64,000 nt of DNA from Moniliella sp. 'wahieum' (lineage: Eukaryota; Basidiomycota; Moniliellomycetes; Moniliellales; Moniliellaceae): assembly GCA_003971905.1 (NCBI GenBank), contig RSEE01000088.1, positions 124,001 to 188,000 on the forward strand. The letters are read 5' to 3'. Under the pieces are notes generated by a model. It did no database searches. It was not told the origin of the DNA and saw only the letters and a list, made by a program, of their open reading frames with translations. Positions 56,523-64,000 of this stretch are shown in pieces. The number at the start of each line of letters is the position of its first letter. The first letter of the stretch is position 1. The translations under genes and the position numbers were made by a program.

Positions 56523-57530
56523 TTACGCATGGCGCTGGTACTGCGCCACCAGCATAGCATGGTCACGCTCGTAGGGCTCCAATGTCAGCTGCTCCCGTGG
56601 CCGGAACATCTCCCCCTGCAGCTTCTTGACTTCTGACGCAAACACCGCCTCGGCTGGCGCTGTCGAATCAATGCACGATGCCTTGATTGAGATGACAACG
56701 TGTCCGTTGTCTTTGAGGAAGTAATGCGCGTTCAGCGCCACGATCCGTGCCTGGTCTGGTTGTGCGACATCGGCAAAGATCACATCCACTGTGTCCACCA
56801 ACATCCGGTACTTTTGTGGGTGCCGAGCGTCTTCGATGATCGGGATCACGTTGGTGCGCTTCTTGGCCATGTTGATCAAGTCTCGCCCGCTGCGGTGCGA
56901 GAACTCAACAGCGTACACCACCCCCGTCGGGCCCACCACATCCGCCACATGCGAAACGGAAGTGCCCGAGGCAGCACCCAGGTAGAGCACTTTGGCGCCC
57001 GGCTGGATATGAATGTGGTCTAGGCCACCAAGAATTCCTGCCGCCAGCTTGGACCGGAACGGGTTCCAAACACGGTACTCCACCTTTGCCCCGGGAACAC
57101 CGTCGTCCTGTACCACGTCGACAGAAATGCGTTTCTCGCCGCCGTACACCGAGTCACCCGGCGCCAAGTTCTTGGTCACCAGCAGATGCTCCTTGCCCTC
57201 GGCAATGAACACCCCGGCGTGACGGTGGGGCTTGACAATGACCTTACTCCCACCACGAGCACCACCACGAGGTGCACCGCGGCCACGCGGCGCACCACGC
57301 GCACCACCACGCGCACCACCACGACCGCCACCACGACCACCTAGCAAGAACGGACAACAAGCAGGTTAACCTCTGTATTGACTGGCGGCCCAGGAGGCAG
57401 AAGACGTACCACGACCACCGGGCGCACCACGAGCACCACCGCGTCCTCCACGCCCAGGAGGACCACCTCCACCACGACCGCCACGGAAGCCACCCCTTCC
57501 ACCACCACGTCCACGGTCACCAAAAGCCAT
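56523..57530 (-). CDS. NOP1: Fibrillarin (rRNA 2'-O-methyltransferase)
   Basis: Exons 57530-57410 and 57340-56523, a 69-bp intron with GTACGT donor, 312 residues, intact. N-terminal Arg/Gly-rich domain ([18 protein letters not shown]). Then [49 protein letters not shown], the SAM-binding [47 protein letters not shown] and [14 protein letters not shown], ending [17 protein letters not shown]. It is the methyltransferase of box C/D snoRNPs in the nucleolus. The intron splits the GAR repeat. Confidence 0.97.
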
Positions 57531-57684
57531 TGCGAAGGAGGCGAGCCGAGTGCAAGAGCAGGGTAAGGTTGCTGGTACGCCGTGGGCAAGAAAAAAAGCC
57601 CCAAGCTGCGACAGCGGAACTCGGCACGGTGATACACCCTGGTGTTCGCTTTCCGCTCCAGGCTGCACAGGGGGTGAAAAAGTT

Positions 57685-57772
57685 GACGAGAGTGGGATTC
57701 GAACCCACGCCCCGGAGGACTGCGGTACAGATTAGCCTGAACACAGCGCGTTAACCACTTCGCTATCTCGCC
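57685..57772 (-). tRNA. tRNA-Leu (CAG) with 10-nt intron
   Basis: The acceptor stem GGCGAGA pairs with TCTCGTC. D-arm GCGAAGTGGTTAACGCGC. Anticodon stem CTGTG/CGCAG with loop TTCAGG-C; the anticodon CAG is at 57739-57737. An intron CTAATCTGTA (57735-57726) sits after position 37. A long variable arm (class II) follows, and the T-arm is GTGGGTTCGAATCCCAC. 88 nt. It lies 155 bp upstream of fibrillarin on the same strand. Confidence 0.93.
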
Positions 57773-57992
57773 GGATAGTCACATGCCGGCTATGAGCTGT
57801 ATCCATCGCATCGTTAATGATGGCCTCGATTCTTAGGCGTCAATGCATTAACCATCAGCAATCTCATGGAAACCCTGGTGTCCTCCCTCTACATGCCTCG
57901 AAAGTTAGCCATGTTCTTGATGCCTTTGTAAGTGTCATTGCCTGGACTAGATCGCCCCCACCACTAGGACGATAGCATATCCTCGAGGGCCA

Positions 57993-58966
57993 TTAGGTCC
58001 TCTGGAGATAGAATAGATCTTCCAGGTCAGACCCAACGTTCAACGCCGTCTGTACGGCTGAGGAAAAGGACGACGGCCCCGCATGCTCCCGCGCAAGCGG
58101 GGCGTGCGTGACGCTCGGCGGGATATACTCCGCGTGGGACGAGGTCTCCTCTCGTGGTGCATGCGCCTTGGCTGCCGTGACCACCTCGATCGGGTCCAAG
58201 GCCGAGCTGAGGTCGAGATGGGGGAAGTCTGTGTGCCCAGGACCAGCGGGACCGAGCACTTGCTCACCAAACACGAGCATACGAAGCAATTGGAGCAATT
58301 TGGGGTCGCGGTTCTGGCTTTGGGAGGCCAAGATGGCCGCATTGAGCTCGCCCGCGGTTTGGAAGCGGTGCGTAGGTGCGAGGAGCTCGGCTACATCCGG
58401 AGGTGGGGCAATATGGCTCTTGCCCTTGGCGCCGGCGGCAGGCGTAACATCAAAGACCAGCAGGGCTAACGTCTTTTCCAGCTGGGGCAACAGTTGCGGG
58501 TTCTCCTCGCACAGGATGCGTAGTTCGGACGTGGCAAAAGCAATGGCACCCAGTACGTCGCCTTTTCTAATGAGCTCAATGAGGCTCTGTTGCTTGACGC
58601 GGAACAAGAGCGCTGGGTCGCGGTCGAGCACGGTGGGGTCGAGTTCATTGACTTGGTTGATGGCGCTTTTAATGTCGCCCGACTGCACGGCGGTGCGGAT
58701 CTGCATGCGGGCAGCAATGGAGGAGAGATCGACGCTGGGCTGCAAGCCACTCTCGGCGGCAAAGGCCTCGGCGGCGGACTGGTAGCCTTCGATGACGAGG
58801 TAGTCCATGACGAGGCGGTTGAGGTCGGTGCGGCTGAGGCGGACCTGTCGGTTGAGCGCCTTGTCCCATTCGCTGGTGGAGATGGCGCGCTTCGGTGGCT
58901 GGGGGGGGGCGAGTCAGTACTAGGCAGGGTGCTGTGACGCGGGAGGGGGGGGGGGGGACAGACCAT
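57993..58966 (-). CDS. GID8: GID8-type LisH-CTLH protein (GID/CTLH E3 ligase subunit)
   Basis: Exon 2 58898-57993 begins PPKRAISTSEWDKALNRQVR, then DLNRLVMDYLVIEGYQSAAEAFAAESG (LisH). The CTLH part has QIRTAVQSGDIKSAINQV and LDRDPALLFRVKQQSLIELI; the CRA part has FATSELRILCEENPQLL and LEKTLALLVF. The tail ends in SDLEDLFYLQRT. The Trp-containing N-terminal segment is part of the family, so the start must be upstream of ATG 58808. The best fit is ATG 58966-58964 as a 3-nt coding exon joined at acceptor 58899; its donor (GTCTGT) is weak. About 302 residues. It is a scaffold subunit of the GID/CTLH ubiquitin ligase, which degrades gluconeogenic enzymes in yeast. Confidence 0.9.
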
Positions 58967-59110
58967 GGCAGCGGGGGGCGGTGTGGAGGTGGCGGGGTCA
59001 GATGAGATTGGGAGATGCGGGTGGCGGGGTGACACTGATTCGTGATTGGCGATCGGTGGCTCATGCTGCCTCTTGCAACTGCACCAAATGATGCGTGTGC
59101 AGGCATAGCA

Positions 59111-59202
59111 TCCTCGATGGTCCAACGGCTATGATGTGACGCTCTCACCAGCCTTTGTCAGCTGAGAACCGTCAAGACCCGGGTTCGACTCCCGGTCGGG
59201 GA
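59111..59202 (+). tRNA. tRNA-Glu (CTC) with 21-nt intron
   Basis: Acceptor stem TCCTCGA/TCGGGGA. The D-arm follows with TGGTCCAACGGCTATGA. Anticodon stem TGACG/CGTCA, anticodon CTC at 59144-59146, intron 59148-59168 after position 37, T-arm CCGGGTTCGACTCCCGG. 92 nt. Confidence 0.93.
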
Positions 59203-59770
59203 AAGCCTTTTATTGGTTTCATTTTTGCGCGAGGGGGATGGGTGGTGCATGATGGCATGATGCGTGATGCATGATGGGAGGGGGCGACGCGGAAGCGCGT
59301 TTGCTTACGTATGCCTCCCCACCGCGGGGGGGCGGCAGGCAGGAGGCGGCAGGAGGCGGCAGGACGCAGCAGGACACAGCAGGGGGCGAGTGCGGCGGCG
59401 GGCGGCAGGCCGAGGGCCGGCGTGTACCAGCCCAGCCACGGCCGGGTCACGCCAGCCACGACCTCCACCACTTCTGCCGCGCCACGCCTGCCTGCGTCTC
59501 CGCCCCGCCGCCGCCTCCTCCTCCCCTCCTCCCCCTCGACCGCGCCCGGCCGCACCCTCCCGCGCATCGTCTCTGCTGCTGCTGGCGGCAGCACAGCACA
59601 ACAGCCTTCGACGGCCCCCACCTGCTGGTCGGGCCTCAGGTCTGTTCTGTTCTGCCAGAACTGTCGTGTTCCCGCGTCCCCCCCTCGCTCTCCCGCTCGC
59701 CCGTGCCCCCGCGCCCCTACGCCCCTACGCCCCTACGCCCCCACGCCCCCACTCGCCCCTCTCTCGCCCC
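59203..59770. promoter_or_regulatory. Upstream region of the WOPR factor gene, repeat-rich
   Basis: TGCATGATGGCATGATGCGTGATGCATGATGGGAG-like cluster at about 59246-59280 (three to four TGCATGATG-type sites). GGCAGGAGGCGGCAGG repeats at 59335-59390. A C-rich GCCCCTAC octamer array at about 59712-59752 just before the ATG. This long structured leader suits a master-regulator gene; no ORF supported. Confidence 0.5.
59712..59752. repeat. C-rich octamer array, unit GCCCCTAC/GCCCCCAC
   Basis: About five copies ending 18 bp before the WOPR ATG. The opposite strand is a G-rich repeat (GTAGGGGC), which could form a G-quadruplex. Confidence 0.8.
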
Positions 59771-61526
59771 ATGCCAGAACCCCGTCGCCCGCCGCGGCCC
59801 CCGTCGCAGCCGATTGGATCCAGCACGTGGTACGGATATGTGGCCACCACCCACGACGCCCTCCTCCTCCTCGAAGCAGCCAAGCGCGGCCTCATCCCCC
59901 GCATCAGCCGCCGCCTGCGCGAAGACGAGCGCCGCCGCCTCATCGCCTCCGGCAACATCTTCATATTCGATGAGAGTGAGGCTGACATCCGCCGCTGGAC
60001 CGATGGCCTGGTTTGGAGCCCAAGCCGCATCCTTCAAAATTTTTTGGTATGCCTGCACCCCTGTTTCGATCGCCCCACCTTGGTGACCACTGTCTCTGAC
60101 ATGCCTCTGTTCCAACCCAGGTTTACCGCCAAATCGAGCGCAAAAATCCCCGCACAGCACCCGCCTCACGCGCTTCCCTCGACTCGGCCGCTACGGGGGC
60201 TCAGTCACCCGGCAGCCTCCGTGAGGCTCCTCCCTCTGCCCCTCCCGTCCAGAAGGAAGACCCGTCGCGCACCAGCAGCACCACAGACGAACCGGCAGAG
60301 CCGTTGCTTGAGAATGACCATCGCTTGCGGACGGGCAGTCTCGACTCGGCTTTGGACGTGTCGTTACGACCCACAAGTCCGCGTGCGCCGAAGCGCAAAG
60401 GCGAGCATTCCCGTGCACTGTCGCATGTGACCTCGCACTCGCCCTTTGTTCGCAATGGGCTTTGTAAAAAGGTTCGTTGCCGCTGACTTCTGCCTGCGAG
60501 CACATCTAACTTTTTTTTCCTTTCTTCCAGACCATTTCCATTGAATGCAATGGCTCGCAGACCCACCTGATCTCTTACTATTCGTTGGAGGACGTGCGGG
60601 ATGGGCGCTTGCGACCCCCTTCTTCGTTTCCCGAACTGGCGTCCCTCCGCATTTCGCGCGAATATCTCTTGGCTGCCATGAGCTTCCGCTCCCCGCCCAA
60701 CACGAAAGAAGAGGCAGACGGGTCGATCGTCTATCTTGGTGAATCCTTTGTGGGAGACATCCCAGCCAGCTTCTTGCCGGAAGAATACCGCGACAAACCG
60801 ACCGCCCGCCCGCCAGGTGGAGGTCAAAGTGGCGGGGTAACCTCAATGAGTCTGGGGGCTGTGTTGGGACCGACGCCTGCGGTGGTCAGTCCGGGAGGGA
60901 ACGTGGCTGCTTTTGCTTCCACCCTGTCCCCTCATCCCGACCAGGCTAGCCATATGGGCTTCAACTTGCCCAGCCCAGCGACACCGCACAGCATGTCCAT
61001 GATGCCGTCGGGTGTGCCCGCCGTGGCCCACCCAGCACCGCCGCGAACCCACAGTGGGGCCGAGATGCGGTACTTCCCGCGGGACGAGTATATGGGCGTG
61101 CACTTTTACTCTTCTCCGCCCTCGACAGGGCCCGCTCCGGGGCTTGGTTCCACAGCCGGGCCCGGTGGGCCCTTTTTTGCTCCTCCCCTTGGCATGTACT
61201 CTGGCCCATACGAACCGCGCCACACCTACTTCCCTCCCACGTCCACGGGAGGTGCGGGCAGTCCGCAGGGATCCGACAGCAAGCGTCCGCGCATGTCGGC
61301 GGGGGTGGTGAAAGAGCGTACGCATCCCAACATGCGCCCGCTGGCGCCTGTATCTATGCCTGGTTCCGCCTACCCTCTGTTGGACGTGGGGGCGCCATCG
61401 ATGTGGACGATGCCCGAAGGAGAGATGCTTCGTGGCCCAGGCCCAATGCCTCCCGTCGAAGCCAGCCCGCACGCGCTGGGATCGCCCATGGAACGGTACC
61501 CTCCGGCCCCGCGAGGGCCGGGATAG
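59771..61526 (+). CDS. Gti1/Pac2 (WOPR) family transcription factor
   Basis: Exons 59771-60046, 60121-60471 and 60531-61526; introns of 74 and 59 bp, the second with a CATCTAAC branch site. 540 residues, intact. WOPRa: TWYGYVATTHDALLLLEAAK, RGLIPRISRRL, GNIFIFDESEADIRRWTDG, VWSPSRILQNFLVYR. After a basic/Ser linker, WOPRb: LCKKTISIECNGSQTHLISY, YYSLEDVRDGRLRPPSSFP. The C-terminus is Pro/Gly/Met-rich and probably an activation domain. The family includes Wor1, Ryp1, Gti1 and Pac2, which bind DNA through WOPR and control white-opaque switching, dimorphism and virulence programmes. Confidence 0.95.
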
Positions 61527-62303
61527 GGTCTGGACGCTGGACTGAGATCCTCAAGATGGATTCGGTGGCCCGCCCAGTAGGCCGGGCCCCCACCTTGATT
61601 TCTTCTCTCGGTGGTAGGGCCCACGGACTCGGCAGGGCCCCTGCTCACGTGTTTCGTTTCCTCTGTAGTGTTGTGCATGCTACACTTCCTCCCCTGTGCT
61701 GCTCTCCTCTCCTATCCCTCCCTCCCTCTCCCTCCCCCCTCTCCTCGCCCCTCCTCTCCTCTCTCCTTGTGCTCCAAAATTGATCCTCCGGCTTGACTCC
61801 CACCCGACGCGATGGTACGGCCGAGCGCGAGCGCGGTGTGCCGTATAGCAGAGTAGTCCTCTTGAATGGCGAGAATGCGAGCAATCTCAATTGGCTTACT
61901 ATTACTACTGCGTTGCAGTCATGTCGTGGCGCCGCAGTGCTCACATGGACGGCTAGCCGCGGCATGCCATTGGAGCCAAGGAACAACGCCAGAAGTGGCG
62001 GTGGGCCGAAAAGCAGTGGGATGGCCAACCATCAGTGGCGTTGCGACGCAGGCTAAGGCCCAGGCGACTTGCCAGTATCTGCGCTCGCCCTGCTGCTCTC
62101 CAAGGCCACCACGTGGCTCTCCGTCTGACGTTTGCCTCGCTACGTTGACCAGCCGAGGGGCGCTCATTCCGGCCCGCGCGGCGGAATTACGATCCAAATC
62201 TCCCATCCGCCCACCCACAGGTTAATACACCCCCCCCCCTTTGGGCGGCAAGCCGGGTGCGACGACAGACAGCTTGACCGCCCCACCGGCAGCTTGCTCG
62301 GCC
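61527..62303. other. Intergenic region, WOPR factor to XAP5
   Basis: Contains a CT-rich tract (61680-61780) in the WOPR 3' flank. A poly-C run (about 62228-62238) lies upstream of the XAP5 ATG. No gene supported. Confidence 0.5.
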
Positions 62304-63448
62304 ATGTCTTCGACCCAACCTGAGCAGCGTCCCGATGCGGCGAGGGAGGACAAGGCGCACGCCGGCGCCGACCGGTTTGTGGGCAAGGCAGACACGTTGG
62401 AAGACTCGCTGAAAAAGCAGACGATTGGCTTGGTCCGGCTCGAGGACTTTCAAAAACGGCGTGCCGAGCTGGAGGAGGAAAAGCGGCGGCAGGCGGCGCA
62501 GACGGATGAGCTCAAGTACGTGTGCGAGTGACGGAGCGGGTGGATGGGATGGGTTGGGGAAATGGGGACGGGAGGCAAGCGCGGATACTAACCCTCCATA
62601 CCTGGTTTGGCCTTGTTCTGCCTTCTGCTCAGACCCGAGGAGAAAGAAGAAAAAAGAAAAAGCAGACCAAGGCGACGCTTTCGTTTGAGGACGAGGTGGA
62701 TGACATGCCCCTGCCCGCCAAGAAGAAACAAAAGACTGGACCGACCCCGCCGAGCCGACCAAGTCCAGTTTCAAGAACCCAGATGTGGATACCTCCTTCC
62801 TCCCGGACCGACAGCGGGAGGAGGAGGAACGGCGGGTACGCGAATCGCTGCGTCAAGAATGGCTCCAAAAGCAAGCCAAGATGAAGGAGGAGTCGATCGA
62901 GATCACCTACTCGTACTGGGATGGAAGTGGACATCGCAAGGTGGTCAAGGTACGTATCGTGCTGTCCTGTCGGACGGGAATGGGGAAGCCGCGGGAGGCG
63001 AAGCGAGGCGAAGCGAGGCGAAGCGAGGCGAAGCGAGGCGAGGCGAGGAAGACGGACTGACTGACATGACCCGCAGTGCAAAAAGGGCGATACGATTGCC
63101 CAGTTTCTGGAAAAGTGTCGTGTGCAATTCCCCGAGCTAAGGGGGGTCAATGTGGACAGTCTCATGTACATCAAGGAAGACCTGATCATCCCTCATCACC
63201 TTTCGTTCTACGATATGATCGTGTCCAAGAGCCGGGGCAAGTCGGGTCCGCTGTTCAACTTTGATGTGCACGACGATGTGCGGCTGTTGGCTGACGCACG
63301 GGTGGAGAAGGACGAGTCGCATGCGGGCAAGGTGGTGGAGCGCAGTTGGTACAACCGCAACAAGCACATCTTTCCTGCCTCCCGCTGGGACGTGTTCGAA
63401 TTGGGTAAAGATTATGGTGGCTACACCATTCACGACTCCAAGAAGTAA
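62304..63448 (+). CDS. XAP5/FAM50 family nuclear protein
   Basis: Exons 62304-62515, 62633-62949 and 63077-63448, about 300 residues. Motifs: [105 protein letters not shown] and [23 protein letters not shown]50/XAP5 proteins are conserved nuclear factors linked to the spliceosome C complex and, in algae and plants, to gene regulation. Two frame breaks in A-runs of exon 2 (near 62650 and 62731) are each cured by one A. Intron 2 carries a decamer array. Confidence 0.94.
63001..63040. repeat. Decamer tandem repeat AAGCGAGGCG inside XAP5 intron 2
   Basis: Four exact copies plus related GAGGCG units to 63048, between the donor at 62950 and acceptor at 63076. Likely to vary in length between strains. 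Confidence 0.9.
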
Positions 63449-64000
63449 GCTGGCAGCTGGCACAGCCTCCCTGTTGTACTGTACTCTTGATGCTACCACC
63501 TGGTCGTCCCGTCGTCAAAGCCCTGTGGAAGTACAGACCATAGGGACAGTGGGAACGATCGAGTAAAGCTAGCGAAGCGATTGCTGCATCCTTTGAATAA
63601 AGAGGGGAGCTACTGGGAACGGACCCAATTTCGGGAATCGGCTTGCTTCAGCACAAGTTGGCTGGAGTATGATTGTGTCCAACCTTCTCAATTGCATACG
63701 CGATGCTTTCGCACCACCGGCTGCGCTTTGGTTGTCACTACTTTGCTGGCTGGGGGGGTTGCGTAGCCCGCTGCTTCTATCATCTGCTCCCGCGGGGTTC
63801 TTGCCAGCACCCTCTCCAGAGAGGGATGCTGGACTGATGAGCGTAGAGGATTGCAAGCTCACCGAGCGTTTGATGCTGAAGGATATTCTATGCCGCGTAC
63901 AGTGCCCATGTAGTACATCTCTCTTCGTTGACACTTTCAGCCTTCAAGCTTCACCCCCCCTACGCATAAGGACCAGCAGTAACTCTACAGGTGTAAAAAC
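63449..64000. other. 3' flank of XAP5 to window end
   Basis: No gene supported. TTTCAGCCTTCAAGCTTCACC at about 63936 belongs to the dispersed TTGAA/TTCAA motif family. Confidence 0.45.

Overview
This window is fungal nuclear DNA and is GC-rich. It carries genes for EF-1 alpha, importin alpha, three small-subunit ribosomal proteins, fibrillarin, TSR3, GID8, XAP5/FAM50 and a WOPR transcription factor. Introns are few and short (about 60-200 bp) with GTACGT/GTATGT-type donors. Two tRNA genes both have introns. A secreted 'macrofage activating glycoprotein'-type protein, a family I know mainly from Basidiomycota, together with the low intron number, points to an intron-poor basidiomycete (Ustilaginomycotina-like is my best guess). 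That is inference.

Layout. 1-3.1 kb: 5' part of a MAPK-type tyrosine phosphatase (minus), with three CRE sites upstream. 3.1-5.4 kb: polynucleotide kinase 3'-phosphatase (minus). 6.8-10.1 kb: divergent PITH-domain and secreted glycoprotein genes. 11.5-13.5 kb: PAQR/Izh membrane receptor. 13.5-16.6 kb: gene-empty DNA rich in short tandem repeats. 16.6-19.3 kb: Ser/Pro-rich protein without a recognised domain. 20.2-23.1 kb: RRN7/TAF1B-like Pol I factor. 23.8-25.3 kb: fumarase. 26.8-29.4 kb: a multidomain RNA-repair protein (2H phosphoesterase, DSP phosphatase, P-loop kinase, RNA ligase). 30.9-35.7 kb: RPS16, EF-1 alpha and importin alpha. 37.2-43.2 kb: choline/ethanolamine kinase, an Rpr2-type protein, RPS22 (uS8) and RPS17. 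44-45 kb: retroelement Gag-like ORF. 45.8-48.3 kb: exosome RRP42-like and an SDR oxidoreductase. 48.3-50.9 kb: gene-poor. 50.9-53.3 kb: GPI-anchored heparinase II/III-like enzyme. 54.1-63.5 kb: TSR3, fibrillarin, tRNA-Leu, GID8, tRNA-Glu, WOPR factor and XAP5.

Themes. Many genes serve ribosome or RNA metabolism (RRN7, NOP1, TSR3, RRP42, Rpr2-like, three ribosomal proteins, tRNA genes, an RNA ligase polyprotein). They are spread on both strands and are not operons. Several pairs are head-to-head and may share promoters (RPS22/RPS17, EF-1 alpha/importin alpha, PITHD1/glycoprotein).

Important caveat. Many conserved ORFs here are broken by single-base frame changes that nearly all go the same way: one inserted base restores the conserved protein, often at a short homopolymer. 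Examples are the EF-1 alpha P-loop, importin alpha (two) and XAP5 (two). This is most simply explained by residual base-deletion errors in a long-read assembly. Genes with such breaks are listed as CDS, not pseudogenes. The strongest candidate for new biology is the roughly 872-residue RNA-repair protein at 26800-29417.
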